From assembly GCA_947483555.1 (NCBI GenBank), contig CANKMW010000004.1, forward strand, positions 1 through 64,000: a DNA stretch of 64,000 nucleotides, given 5' to 3'. The notes beneath the pieces are model-generated. The model saw nothing but the letters and a program-made list of their open reading frames with translations, searched no databases and was not told the origin of the DNA. Both the position numbers and the translations under genes were made by a program. The stretch is from Myxococcales bacterium (lineage in GTDB: Bacteria; Myxococcota_A; Polyangia; Haliangiales; Haliangiaceae). Positions 1 through 8,509 of the stretch are shown piece by piece. Every line of letters starts with the position of its first letter. Within the stretch, counting starts at the first letter, position 1.

Positions 1-97
1 CCCTGAGCGAGGCCGCGCAGCGGCCGAGTCGAAGGGCACATTTCGGCGGAATGCGTCCTTCGACTCGGCCTCGCTGAAGCTCGGCCTCGCTCAGGAC
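1..97. repeat. Paired-arm palindromic intergenic repeat (BIME-like)
   Basis: Two inverted copies of one roughly 40-bp arm face each other. The left arm is 1-38 (CCTGAGCGAGGCC ... GGCCGAGTCGAAGGG) and the right arm is 55-97 (GTCCTTCGACTCGGCC ... GGCCTCGCTCAGGAC), separated by a short spacer that ends in GGAATGC. The same arms recur near 7983, 22236, 26694, 35146, 35271 and 62678. The left edge may be cut by the window boundary. The whole unit could fold into a long hairpin in DNA or RNA. Confidence 0.8.
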
Positions 98-103
98 GGC
101 CGG

Positions 104-355
104 TTGTTGAAGCATCGCGATCAGTTGGCGGCGATCACAGCGCGCCACGTTGTGATCAATCCTGAGGGCCGCGGCCGCGACGTTCACCTCTACCGCAAGG
201 CGGTCGTGGTGACGCCGGGCGGCCACAAGATCGCGGATGCCGAGATCAAGGAGGTGCACGACGGCACCACCGTGCTCATGACCCGCGCGTCGATGGATGT
301 GATCGACACCAACGCCGGCGTGGTGCGCTTCGAGGACGACAGCTTCGGCGGCTGA
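104..355 (+). CDS. Small hypothetical protein (83 aa)
   Basis: This 83-residue frame has strong G/C third-position bias and a plausible globular composition, with alternating hydrophobic strands such as KAVVVTPGG and GVVRFEDDSF. It opens with TTG just after the palindromic repeat, and I see no clear Shine-Dalgarno, so the start may be wrong or the gene may be a 3' fragment. I recognise no family. The opposite-strand frame over the same bases is serine- and threonine-rich and looks like a shadow. Confidence 0.4.
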   Translation: MLKHRDQLAAITARHVVINPEGRGRDVHLYRKAVVVTPGGHKIADAEIKEVHDGTTVLMTRASMDVIDTNAGVVRFEDDSFGG

Positions 356-364
356 TCCGGCGAG

Positions 365-631
365 CTAGTCGTCGAAGCGCTGGCGGTCGATGGACCCGGG
401 TGGCTCGCCACACAGATGAACTCCAAACGGGTCATCTCCGGGCGCCACGCCCCCGGGCGCCGGCGGCGACCGGCTGGCCGTCACGGGGGCGGTCGCCTTC
501 GGCGCTCCGCGCCCGCGCGGGATGTTCTGGGTCAGCGTGCGCTTCCCGGCCGCGACCCCGCCCGCCTCGGCCTCCGAGGACAACTCGGCTTCATGACGAA
601 ACAGGTAGCTCATCGACTCGTGCAACAGCAA
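365..631 (-). CDS. Possible small hypothetical protein (88 aa)
   Basis: This reverse-strand frame has a mixed composition, unlike the Arg/Pro-rich shadow frames around it. It starts MLLHESMSYLFRHEAEL and ends with a Pro/Gly-rich stretch. It converges on the 104-355 frame with a 9-bp gap. There is no recognisable domain, no obvious ribosome site, and codon bias is weaker than in neighbouring genes. It may be a decayed gene or not a gene at all. Confidence 0.25.
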   Translation of the reverse strand: MLLHESMSYLFRHEAELSSEAEAGGVAAGKRTLTQNIPRGRGAPKATAPVTASRSPPAPGGVAPGDDPFGVHLCGEPPGSIDRQRFDD

Positions 632-918
632 CCGGTGTGCCCGCCGAACCGACCGGCAACTGCGCGACGTTGCTCGTCCCTGTCACCGCGGTCGCGCCGC
701 CGATCCCGGTGACAGGCGCTCGTGCCAGCACGCGAATGCAGTCGGCTGCAGGCCGGCGCCGGGCGGTGCCCCGGCTCGACCAGCCGCGGCCGGCGACCGC
801 GTACACTCGCGGCCATGATGCGCTGGTGGTGACCCCGGCCGCGACGGCGATCGAGATCGCGCCGCCGGCGTGGGCCAAGACCAAGCGGCCACCGTGGCGC
901 GTTGCCTGTCCAGTGCGC
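632..918. other. Intergenic region with no supported gene
   Basis: All frames here are rich in Arg, Pro and Ala or overlap each other on both strands without consistent codon bias. I see no RNA gene and no repeat arm. Near the right end there is a promoter-like TAGCCT box serving the crotonase gene. Confidence 0.5.
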
Positions 919-924
919 TAGCCT
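919..924 (+). promoter_or_regulatory. -10-like box (TAGCCT) placed for a leaderless transcript
   Basis: TAGCCT fits TANNNT and lies exactly 6 nt before the ATG at 931, with no Shine-Dalgarno in between. The same geometry recurs upstream of several other genes in this window. Confidence 0.4.
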
Positions 925-930
925 GGTCGC

Positions 931-1635
931 ATGAGCGAGCTGGTCAACTATCGACTCGAGGGGAAGACCGCCATCGTCGAGATGGACGACGGCAAGGCCA
1001 ACGCGCTGTCCGATCGCATGATCGACGCGCTGCTCGCCGCGCTGGCGCGCGCCGAGGGCGAGGCCAGCGCGATGGTGCTCGCCGGGCGGCCCGAGCGGTT
1101 CTGCGCCGGGTTCGATCTCCGCGTGATGATGAGCGGACCCGACAACGCCAAGGCGCTCTTGCAGCGCGGCTCGGATCTGTTGATGCGCCTGTATGGCACG
1201 CCCATCGCGCTGGTGATCGCGTGCACCGGGCACGCGCTCGCCGGCGGTGCACTGGTGGTCCTGACCGGGGACGTCCGCATCGCGGCCGCCGGGCCGTACC
1301 GCATCGGCCTCAACGAGGTCGCGATCGGCATGCCGGTGCCGGTGCTGGCGATGGAGCTGGCGCGCGACCGCTTGCTGCCGACGGCGCTGACGCGGGCGAC
1401 CCTGCTGGCCCACATCCATTCCCCCGACGAGGCGGCCGCCGCCGGCTACGTCGACGAGGTCGCCCCGCCCGCCGAGGTGATGGCGCGCGCGCTGGCCGAG
1501 GCCACCCGCCTCGGCGCCCTCGGTCGGGCCCCGTATCGGGCCACCAAGGAGCGCCTGCGCGGCAAGACCATCGCCCACGTCCGCGCCACGCTCGAGGACG
1601 ACATGCGGGCGCTGATGTTCCCGGCCGGCGCGTGA
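931..1635 (+). CDS. Crotonase / enoyl-CoA hydratase-isomerase family protein
   Basis: A 234-residue crotonase-fold protein that should bind an acyl-CoA thioester in the cytoplasm. The first oxyanion-hole loop is at about residues 51-66 (AGRPERFCAGFDL) and the second Gly-rich loop at about 100-113 (GHALAGGALVV). Aligned by eye with classical hydratases, the Glu of the LNEVAIG segment (E129) matches the second catalytic Glu, but the position of the first Glu, after the GGG loop, is hydrophobic. Plain hydratase activity is therefore doubtful and isomerase, hydrolase or other chemistry is possible. It is slightly shorter than the usual 255-260 residues. It is probably leaderless (TAGCCT box 6 nt upstream). 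The following lipoprotein gene lies 35 bp downstream. Confidence 0.85.
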   Translation: MSELVNYRLEGKTAIVEMDDGKANALSDRMIDALLAALARAEGEASAMVLAGRPERFCAGFDLRVMMSGPDNAKALLQRGSDLLMRLYGTPIALVIACTGHALAGGALVVLTGDVRIAAAGPYRIGLNEVAIGMPVPVLAMELARDRLLPTALTRATLLAHIHSPDEAAAAGYVDEVAPPAEVMARALAEATRLGALGRAPYRATKERLRGKTIAHVRATLEDDMRALMFPAGA

Positions 1636-1670
1636 TGATTCGCCGTCTGGTGCCGTGATACCTGATGTAA

Positions 1671-2891
1671 ATGAGGATATCTGGTCTCGCCGCCCCGGTC
1701 CTGGTCGCCGTCGTCGTCGCCGCCGCGTGCGGGAGCAAGAAGGAGCCCGCCGGCGGTAGCGCCGCTCCGCCGGTCGCAGCGCTCGCCGACGCCGCGGCCG
1801 CAGCTGCCACCCCCGACGCCGCGGCGCCGCCGCGGGCCAAGCCGGCGCCGATCACCAAGGCGGTGCGCGCCGAGTACAAGCAGCGGCTGTCGGCCGGCCG
1901 CAAGGCGGCCAAGGCGACCCGCTGGAGCGACGCCACCACCGAGTTCGAGGCCGCGCTGGTCGCGATCCCCGGCGACGATCGTGCGCTCGGCGAGCTGTCG
2001 TGGGCGGCGTTCTCGGCCGGTGACCACGACCGCGCCCGCAAGGCCGGACGCGCCAGCGTGCTGGCCGCCACCGATCCGAAGATCAAGGCCGCCTCGCTCT
2101 ACAACCTCGGCCGCGTCGAGGAGGCCGGCAGCAAGATCGCGGAGGCGGCGGTCCTGTACCGCCAGTCGCTGGCCTTGCGGCCCAACAAGATCGTCGAGGA
2201 TCGGCTCGCCAAGCTGGGCAAGGACGGCGCCGCCGTCGCCGCCGCGCTGCCATGCACCACGCCGGCAACCGAGGCCGCGCTGTGCGCCTGCCTCGACGCC
2301 AGCGTCGAACGCGATGAGCCGGACGCGGCCGCGTGCACGCTGGCGCCGGCCGGCGCGCCCGACTTCCAGATCGCGACCTTCGTCGCCACCACGGCCAGCG
2401 AGCAGGAGATGGTGCTGGTCGCGCGGCAGGCGGCCGGGTGGGCGGTGGTGGCCCACCTCGGCTACGTCTACAACCCCGGCATGATGGGCATCAGCGAGGA
2501 GTGGTCGCTGACCGAGACCAAGGAGGAGACCCTGGGCGGCAAGCAGGTGGTGCGCTTCGCCGCCAGCAAGTCGCGCTCCGACACCGACATGGGAGTCGAC
2601 GAGTTCGAGACCGAGAACCACGAGTCGCTGGTGGTGTGCGTGCGCGGCGCCGCCGACGTCGCCACCACCTGCCCGCTCGACGTCCTGACCTCGTACACCT
2701 ACCTCCGCGATCGCCTCGGCGTCGCCGAGGACGAGGACATGAAGGACGTCGCCGACCTGCTCACCAAGGGCTTGCCGATCCGCACCGAGCTCGCGGTCTC
2801 GGTGGAGCTGGGCGCCGACGGCATCGCCAAGGTGCGGGCGGTGCGCGGCAATCCCGAGTCGTCAACGCTCGGCGACAAGAAGCTGTGGTGA
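1671..2891 (+). CDS. Lipoprotein with TPR-like helical repeats
   Basis: 406 residues. An N-terminal signal peptide ends in a lipobox (VAAAC, Cys about residue 20), followed by an Ala/Asp/Pro-rich linker. Residues about 60-185 hold TPR-like repeats, with typical helix pairs such as WSDATTEFEAALVAIPGDD and ASLYNLGRVEEAGS. The C-terminal half has several Cys and no family I recognise. It is expected to be anchored to the inner or outer membrane facing the periplasm. It converges on the kinase gene 19 bp away. The role is unknown; TPRs suggest protein-protein contact. Confidence 0.75.
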   Translation: MRISGLAAPVLVAVVVAAACGSKKEPAGGSAAPPVAALADAAAAAATPDAAAPPRAKPAPITKAVRAEYKQRLSAGRKAAKATRWSDATTEFEAALVAIPGDDRALGELSWAAFSAGDHDRARKAGRASVLAATDPKIKAASLYNLGRVEEAGSKIAEAAVLYRQSLALRPNKIVEDRLAKLGKDGAAVAAALPCTTPATEAALCACLDASVERDEPDAAACTLAPAGAPDFQIATFVATTASEQEMVLVARQAAGWAVVAHLGYVYNPGMMGISEEWSLTETKEETLGGKQVVRFAASKSRSDTDMGVDEFETENHESLVVCVRGAADVATTCPLDVLTSYTYLRDRLGVAEDEDMKDVADLLTKGLPIRTELAVSVELGADGIAKVRAVRGNPESSTLGDKKLW

Positions 2892-2910
2892 TGGTCAGGT
2901 CGGCCGCGGA

Positions 2911-3891
2911 TCAGGCGGCGCGCTCGACGAAGCCGCGGCGGGCGAGGTAGGCGTCCTGCGCCGCGCGCAGCTGCTCGCCGAGGTCGTCGGCGGAGGCCGG
3001 GCGCCCCGCCGGGTCCTTGTCGAGGCAGGCGTCGACGATGGCGCGCAGATCGGCGGCGATGTACTCGGGTAGCGGCCGCGCCGGCTCGGTGACGATGGCC
3101 AGCATCTCGTCGCGCGACGAGGTGCCCTCGTCGAACGGCAGGCGGGCGGTGATCATCTCGTAGAGCAACACGCCGAGCGCCCAGACATCGGTGCGCTGGT
3201 CGATCCGATCGAGGGTGATCTGCTCGGGAGCCATGGTGCGCAGCGTGCCGACCACGCCCTCGGACCGCGCCTCGGGCTCGTCGGGGTCGGGCGTCAGCCG
3301 GCGAGCGATGCCGAAGTCGATCAGCTTCGGCACCAGGCGGCGACCGTCGCGGACCAGCATCACGTTCTCGGCCTTGATGTCGCGGTGCACGTAACCGGCG
3401 TCGTGGATGGTGGCGACCGCGTCGGCGAGGACGATCGAGATGTCGAAGCACTGGGCCATGAGCAGCGGCCCGCGCACCAGGCGGCGGGCCAGGGTCTCGC
3501 CGGCGGCCAGCTCCATCACGTAGTACGGCCGACCGAGGCTGTCGGTGCCGAAGTCGTAGACGTCGATGAGGTTGGGATGGCGGATCGAGGCCGCGATGCG
3601 GGCCTCGCGCACGAACAGGGCGTGAGCCTCGGGGATGTTGGCCAGCGCCGGTGCCAGCTGCTTGATGGCGACCAGCCGGCCCATCATCGTGTGCTCGGCG
3701 AGGAACACGCGCGCCATGCCGCCTTCGCCGAGCAGCGCGAGGAGCTGATAGGGACCGAGCCGCTGCCCGAGGAGCTCGGACCGCGTGTCCGCGCATCCGC
3801 GGGCCACGACCCGCGCCCGCGCGCTCGATGCATACGACGAAGCGGCTGCTGCCGAGCCGGTCCAGGTCGCCGTGGGTGTGCGCAGCTGCAT
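2911..3891 (-). CDS. Soluble Ser/Thr protein kinase (Pkn/STPK)
   Basis: 326 residues from the chosen start. All kinase motifs are present: Gly-rich loop GEGGMARV (about 56-62), VAIK lysine (K77), HRD (169-171) followed by KAEN, DFG (192-194) and APE (221-223). The domain fills most of the protein; a short Ala/Ser-rich N-terminus precedes it. There is no transmembrane helix and no sensor domain, so it is likely cytoplasmic. The reading frame is open 43 codons further upstream, but the ATG at 3891 has an AGGGGAA ribosome site and the extension is Arg-rich, so I placed the start here. The substrate is unknown. Confidence 0.92.
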   Translation of the reverse strand: MQLRTPTATWTGSAAAASSYASSARARVVARGCADTRSELLGQRLGPYQLLALLGEGGMARVFLAEHTMMGRLVAIKQLAPALANIPEAHALFVREARIAASIRHPNLIDVYDFGTDSLGRPYYVMELAAGETLARRLVRGPLLMAQCFDISIVLADAVATIHDAGYVHRDIKAENVMLVRDGRRLVPKLIDFGIARRLTPDPDEPEARSEGVVGTLRTMAPEQITLDRIDQRTDVWALGVLLYEMITARLPFDEGTSSRDEMLAIVTEPARPLPEYIAADLRAIVDACLDKDPAGRPASADDLGEQLRAAQDAYLARRGFVERAA

Positions 3892-4037
3892 GGGTTCCCC
3901 TGCTGCAACCAAACACCCGCGAGATCGAGCGGGCAAGTTTTGGCCGCGGCGCGCAGCCAGAAGCGAGTGTCGGCGCGGGCATGCGCGCGGTTGACGGCGG
4001 ATGCCGGTTCGGGCGATCACCGGCGTGGAGGTGACGC

Positions 4038-4508
4038 ATGGACATGCAGATGCCGAAGGTGTCGCAGGAGATGGCGCGCTTGACCGAGCTGTTCGCCGGC
4101 ACCTGGCGCGGCGAAGAGACGCTGCACCCGTCGGAGTGGGATCCGGTGGGCGGCCCGGCGTTCGGGACCTGGACGGTGCGCGCCGGCGTCGACGGCTTCG
4201 TCCTCCTCGTCGACTACGAGGAGGAGCGCGACGGCAAGGTCGCCTATCGCGGCCACGGCGTCCACGGCTGGGATGGCCGCCAGGGCACGTTCCTCGCCTA
4301 CTGGTTCGACAACATCGGCATCCTGCCGAGCGCCGGCATCCGCGCCCAGCTCGACGGCGATCGCTACACCTACGAGGAGGCGAGCCCGATGGGCCACACC
4401 CGCTTCACGTACACGTGGGCCGACGGCACGTTCTCGTTCACGATCGAGCGCTCGCCGGACGGCGCGACCTGGTCGCCGATGCACGACGGTCGGTATCGGC
4501 GGGTGTGA
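4038..4508 (+). CDS. DUF1579-like protein
   Basis: 156 residues resembling DUF1579 proteins: an N-terminal helix (MARLTELFAGTWRGEE), then alternating beta strands with many aromatics and conserved W-x-G/Y-x-F patterns typical of a small lipocalin-like barrel. There is no signal peptide, so it is probably cytoplasmic. Function in this family is not established. It is divergent from the kinase gene and converges on the SDR gene 22 bp downstream. Confidence 0.7.
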   Translation: MDMQMPKVSQEMARLTELFAGTWRGEETLHPSEWDPVGGPAFGTWTVRAGVDGFVLLVDYEEERDGKVAYRGHGVHGWDGRQGTFLAYWFDNIGILPSAGIRAQLDGDRYTYEEASPMGHTRFTYTWADGTFSFTIERSPDGATWSPMHDGRYRRV

Positions 4509-4530
4509 ACCGCGGCACATCTCGATCCAG

Positions 4531-5406
4531 TTACCCGGCGGCCTCCTCGGCTTCGATCGCCGCCTCACCGTCGCGGAACGACGGGTAGCGCAGCTCGAGG
4601 CCGAGCGCCTGCTTCAGGCGCGTGTTGCGGACCCGGCGATTGCGGTGCGCGACCCGCGCCGCACCGGCGGCCAGGATCGGGCGCGACGGCGGCAACCCGA
4701 TGCCCAGGCGCTCGCACAGCCACGCCGCGTAGGCGCCCTGGGTCGTCGGCTCGTCGTCGGCGACCAGGAACCGCGAGCCGGTGACGGCGCGCTCCTCGGC
4801 GGCGAACACCGCGCCCACCACGTCGTCGACGTGGATGCGCGAGGTCACGTGCTGACCCTCGTCGAGGATCTTGTAGCTGCCGGCGCGCAGCCGCGAGCGC
4901 ACGCCGCGGCCGGGTCCGTAGACCGGTGCCAGGCGCAGGATCACCGTGCGCAGCTGGTCGAAGGTGGAGCCGTCGATCGCCGCCTCGTCGGTCAAGACGC
5001 CAGCCATCGGCGGATCGTCGAGGGCGGTGGCGGTGTCCTCGTCGACCCAGGTCTCGTCGTCGGGGTGGTCGCCGTAGAGGCCGGCCGAGCTGAAGTGGAT
5101 GAAGCATCCGACGCCGCCGCCGGCCGCCCCCTGGAGCGCGGCACGCACCGCGTGGCCAGGCGGCAACGAGCCGACCGGTGGGATCGAGTACACGACCGTG
5201 GCGCCGTGCATGCTGGCCATCACCGGACCGAGCTGCTTGACCATGGCGGCGTCGAGGTACTTGATCTGGGCGCCGAGCTCGCCGAGCGGCGCCAGGCGTC
5301 CGGTCGAGCGAGCACAGACGCGGACCGTCCGGCCGGCCGCGAGCCCGGCCCGCGCCAGCCGGGAACCAACGTAACCGCAACCGAGGATGATGAGGGGCGC
5401 CGTCAC
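4531..5406 (-). CDS. NAD(P)-dependent epimerase/dehydratase (SDR, YeeZ-like)
   Basis: 291 residues of the extended/atypical SDR type. The N-terminal Rossmann motif is ILGCGYVGSRLA (about residues 7-18), using the GxGxxG form seen in YeeZ-like sugar-nucleotide epimerase relatives. HFSSAGLYG at about 105 and a later RLAPVYGPG segment match the family core. The usual catalytic YxxxK is not obvious, as in other atypical members. The start is a GTG at 5406. It is transcribed away from the UbiB-like gene; the 91-bp gap holds both promoters. Confidence 0.8.
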   Translation of the reverse strand: MTAPLIILGCGYVGSRLARAGLAAGRTVRVCARSTGRLAPLGELGAQIKYLDAAMVKQLGPVMASMHGATVVYSIPPVGSLPPGHAVRAALQGAAGGGVGCFIHFSSAGLYGDHPDDETWVDEDTATALDDPPMAGVLTDEAAIDGSTFDQLRTVILRLAPVYGPGRGVRSRLRAGSYKILDEGQHVTSRIHVDDVVGAVFAAEERAVTGSRFLVADDEPTTQGAYAAWLCERLGIGLPPSRPILAAGAARVAHRNRRVRNTRLKQALGLELRYPSFRDGEAAIEAEEAAG

Positions 5407-5497
5407 GCGCGCATCGTCCCACGTGCGACGCCTCGCCGCACGCTCGGCAGGCTATCCTGCGCAGCGATCGCGGGTCGCCTCCGCATCGAACCCAGCG

Positions 5498-6775
5498 ATG
5501 CTCCGCAACAACCGCGCCTACCGGTTCGTCCGCGCCGGGCTCACCGTGCTCGCTGCGGTGCTGCGCTACCTGTGGTTGCGCGCGCGGCGGTGGCTTCCCG
5601 GGCTGCGTCCGACCGCGCGGTCGTGGGCGCGCGCCCACGGCAAGACCGGGCGCGCCATCCATCGCCTGGCGACCGGGATGGGCGGCGCGTTCGTCAAGCT
5701 CGGCCAGGTGCTCGGCGCGCGCGCCGACGTCATGCCGGCGGCGCTGATCGATCCGCTGCGCGGGCTGCACGACCGCGTGCCGCCGCGGCCCTTCTCGACG
5801 CTGCGCGATCATGTCGAGCGCGAGCTGGGTCGGCCGATCGGCGAGGTGTTCGACGACGTCGACGAGCAAGCGATCGCGGCGGCGTCGCTGGCGCAGGTCC
5901 ACCGCGCCCGCCTGCGGGGCGGCGAGCAGGTGGTGCTCAAGATCCAGTACCCGGAAGCGCGGCGGTTGTTCCCGATCGATCTCGGCTCGTTGCGGCGGGC
6001 GGTACGCGCGGTGCGCTGGCTGGCGCGGGTCGACCTGCGGCCGCTCGCCGACGAGCTGGCCACCCAGGTGGGCCTGGAGCTCGAGTTCGAACGTGAAGCG
6101 GTCTCGACCGAGCGGGTGCGGGCGGCGTTCGCCGACCACCCCGGGGTGCGCGTGCCGCGGGTGTATCGCGAGCTGTCGAGTGACCAGCTGCTGGTGCTCG
6201 AGTGGGTCGAGGGCACGGCGCTCACCGACCTCGACACCTTGCGCGCGGCCGGTGTCGATCTGCGCCGCGTCGCGCAGGCGGTGGCCGAGCTCTACGCCAC
6301 CATGATCTTCGAGCACGGCTTCTTCCACGGCGATCCCCACCCCGGCAACCTCCTGGTCGCTCCCGATGGCCGCACCATCGTCATGCTCGATTTCGGCCTC
6401 GCCAAGGAGCTGCCGCCCGGCTTCGGCGACGGCGCCGCCGCGATGATCGTCAAGGGCATGCGCGGCGACGTCGACGGCGCGATCGCGGCGGCCCGATCGA
6501 TCGGCTTCGAGGCCACCGGCGATCCGGACGCGTTCCGCGATCTGGTCCGCGCCCTGATGGGTGACAACGATCGCGCCCGCCACGCCCTCGACGCGCTGCG
6601 AGCCGCGTCGATGAAGGGCATCCCGAGCGACTTCGCGATCATCGGGCGCGCCTTCATCCTGCTCAACGGCCTCTCGCATTCGCTGGCGCCCGGCGAGCGC
6701 CTGATCGGGCTGGCGGTGGCCCGGAGACTGATGCCGCGCGTGCTGGCCGCCGGGGCCGCGAAACCGGCAGGATGA
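5498..6775 (+). CDS. UbiB/ABC1 (ADCK) family atypical kinase
   Basis: 425 residues. Family hallmarks are GGAFVKLGQVLGARAD (the KxGQ motif), AAASLAQVHRA (Ala-rich nucleotide loop), VVLKIQYP (catalytic Lys), FFHGDPHPGNLLV and LDFGLAKEL (metal-binding Asp). Members act at the membrane in isoprenoid-quinone or lipid metabolism; the substrate here is unknown. There is no C-terminal transmembrane pair. The frame extends 37 codons further upstream, overlapping the divergent SDR gene, so I chose the ATG at 5498. A TATCCT box about 40 nt upstream is a possible -10. The PhyH gene follows after 4 bp. Confidence 0.9.
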   Translation: MLRNNRAYRFVRAGLTVLAAVLRYLWLRARRWLPGLRPTARSWARAHGKTGRAIHRLATGMGGAFVKLGQVLGARADVMPAALIDPLRGLHDRVPPRPFSTLRDHVERELGRPIGEVFDDVDEQAIAAASLAQVHRARLRGGEQVVLKIQYPEARRLFPIDLGSLRRAVRAVRWLARVDLRPLADELATQVGLELEFEREAVSTERVRAAFADHPGVRVPRVYRELSSDQLLVLEWVEGTALTDLDTLRAAGVDLRRVAQAVAELYATMIFEHGFFHGDPHPGNLLVAPDGRTIVMLDFGLAKELPPGFGDGAAAMIVKGMRGDVDGAIAAARSIGFEATGDPDAFRDLVRALMGDNDRARHALDALRAASMKGIPSDFAIIGRAFILLNGLSHSLAPGERLIGLAVARRLMPRVLAAGAAKPAG

Positions 6776-6779
6776 GCCC

Positions 6780-7616
6780 ATGCTCCGCGCTGACCAGCTC
6801 GAACGCTTCCGCCGCGACGGCTTCCTGGTGCTCGACGGCTTCGTCGAGGGCGCCGCCTGCGACGCGCTGCGGGCCCGCGCCGAGGAGCTGGTGGCCGGCT
6901 TCGATCCGCCGGCCCGCCCGACGGTGTTCACGACCGACGACCAGGCCCGCAAGACCGACGACTACTTCCTCGACTCCGGTGACCAGATCCGCTTCTTCTT
7001 CGAGGACGGCGCGCTCGACGACGACGGTGGCCTGCGCGGGGCCAAGGCGCGCTCGATCAACAAGATCGGCCACGCCCTCCACGATCTGGATCCGACCTTC
7101 GACCGCTTCTCGCGCACGCCGGAGCTCGAGGCGCTGACCGCCGCGCTGGGCGTCGAGGACCCGCTGCTGATGCAGTCGATGTACATCTTCAAGCAGCCCT
7201 TCATCGGCGGCGAGGTCGGCTGCCACCAGGATGCCACCTACCTGCACACCGAACCCGAGGCCATGGTCGGCCTGTGGTTCGCGCTCGAGGACGCCCGCAC
7301 CGACAACGGCTGTCTGTGGGCGCTGCCCGGCGGCCATCGCGACGGGCTGCGATCGCGCTTCGTGCGCGACGGACGGACGACGCGTCTCGACGTGCTCGAT
7401 GCTCGACCGTGGGGCGATGCCGGCCTGGTGCCCCTCGAGGTGAACCGCGGCGACCTGATCGTGCTCGACGGGCTGGTGCCGCACCTGAGCCACCCCAACC
7501 GCTCGCCGGCCTCGCGCCACGCCTACACGCTGCACCTGGTCTCGGCGACCAGCGCGTACCCGGCGACCAACTGGCTGCAGCGCCGAACCCCGGCGCGCGG
7601 CTTCCGGATCCGCTGA
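6780..7616 (+). CDS. Phytanoyl-CoA dioxygenase (PhyH/PHYHD1-like) family protein
   Basis: 278 residues. The Fe(II)/2-oxoglutarate site is intact: H149 and D151 (CHQDATYLHTEP), distal His H235 in an HxSxxNxS motif, and a nearby Arg (R246) for 2-oxoglutarate. Length and the conserved N-terminal helix (LERFRRDGFLVLDGFV) match PHYHD1-like enzymes. It should hydroxylate a small or lipid-like substrate that I cannot predict. It starts 4 bp after the UbiB-like gene, so the two are almost certainly co-transcribed, which hints at a shared lipid or quinone substrate. Confidence 0.9.
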   Translation: MLRADQLERFRRDGFLVLDGFVEGAACDALRARAEELVAGFDPPARPTVFTTDDQARKTDDYFLDSGDQIRFFFEDGALDDDGGLRGAKARSINKIGHALHDLDPTFDRFSRTPELEALTAALGVEDPLLMQSMYIFKQPFIGGEVGCHQDATYLHTEPEAMVGLWFALEDARTDNGCLWALPGGHRDGLRSRFVRDGRTTRLDVLDARPWGDAGLVPLEVNRGDLIVLDGLVPHLSHPNRSPASRHAYTLHLVSATSAYPATNWLQRRTPARGFRIR

Positions 7617-8092
7617 CTCGGGGCCTGGCGACGCCCCGGCGCGGAGCGGGATCCGGTGATGCTCCCGCCCCGCCGTGCCGTGCGCCGCCGGCGCGGTGGG
7701 GCCTGCCCATCGCGACGACCCACGTGGGCCTGCGCGCCGGGTCCTCGCTTGGGAAGACCGCGCCGCGCACTGCCACCGCGGAGCTCGCGGATCGATCTAC
7801 CCGGGCTGCCCTCCCGTGGAGCTGCGGACGTCGCGCCGTCCCCCGTGGGCCGTCACTCGGGCGGGCGGCCCCACCACGCCTCCGTGCCCGCACTACCACC
7901 GCGGTTTGCAGCGACGGAGTTCGAGCGCCAATCCGTCTGGGACCGCTGCGAGCTCGATCGCTTGCGCTGCCCGCCACCGGTCGTCCTGAGCCGGACCGAG
8001 CGCAAGCGAGGTCCGTGTCGAAGGACGGATTTCGTCGACATTCGACATGCGTCATGACGAAGATGCCCCGACGGTGGCTTCACGCGCTCGGG
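7617..8092. other. Intergenic region carrying one repeat arm
   Basis: No frame here has coding-like composition; the candidates are Arg/Pro-rich on both strands. The right third holds a single arm of the dispersed palindromic repeat. The region separates the UbiB/PhyH operon from convergent lipoprotein genes. Confidence 0.5.
7983..8026. repeat. Single arm of the dispersed palindromic repeat
   Basis: Begins GTCCTGAGCC and ends GTGTCGAAGGAC. It is followed by ATTTCG and a GACATGCG segment resembling the spacer of the paired copy at 1-97, so it may be a decayed pair. Confidence 0.65.
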
Positions 8093-8509
8093 TCAGCGCG
8101 TCATGGAGCCGGCGCCGGTGGCGAAGCTCGCCTGAACGCCAAACTGCAGCTTCTGGAGCTGATCCACGGTCAGCTTTCCGAAACACGCCTTGGCCGGATC
8201 CGGGGCGGTGAGGGCGCAGGCCACGGTGGTGGCGCTCCAGCGGTCGGCCTTGCAACGGGCGGCGATCACGCGACCGACCTGCTCCGCCATCGCCAGCTGC
8301 TCGGTGCGCGGCTCCTCGGCGCGGTTGACTCCCCGCTCGAAGGTCCCGGGCGGCATCATCGCCATCACCTGCATCGATGACCGCTCGCCGAGCCGGTCGC
8401 AATCGGCGTTCGCCGCCGCCGCCGGGCCCGGGTCGCGGTCCTTGGCGCAGGCGCCGGCGACCAAGCCGGCGGCCGTCACCGCCACCATCACGGGCGCGAG
8501 GCGGCTCAC
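8093..8509 (-). CDS. Small Cys-containing lipoprotein
   Basis: 138 residues from a GTG whose bases overlap the TGA of the upstream gene (GTGA). A signal peptide (APVMVAVTAAGLVAGAC) ends in a lipobox, followed by a charged helical domain with four further Cys that could form two disulphides (CDRLGE, RCKADRW, VACAL, KACFGK). It is translationally coupled to the lipoprotein gene at 8506. The function is unknown. A longer open frame reaching back to 8743 overlaps that upstream gene and is Arg-rich, so I rejected it. Confidence 0.7.
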   Translation of the reverse strand: MSRLAPVMVAVTAAGLVAGACAKDRDPGPAAAANADCDRLGERSSMQVMAMMPPGTFERGVNRAEEPRTEQLAMAEQVGRVIAARCKADRWSATTVACALTAPDPAKACFGKLTVDQLQKLQFGVQASFATGAGSMTR

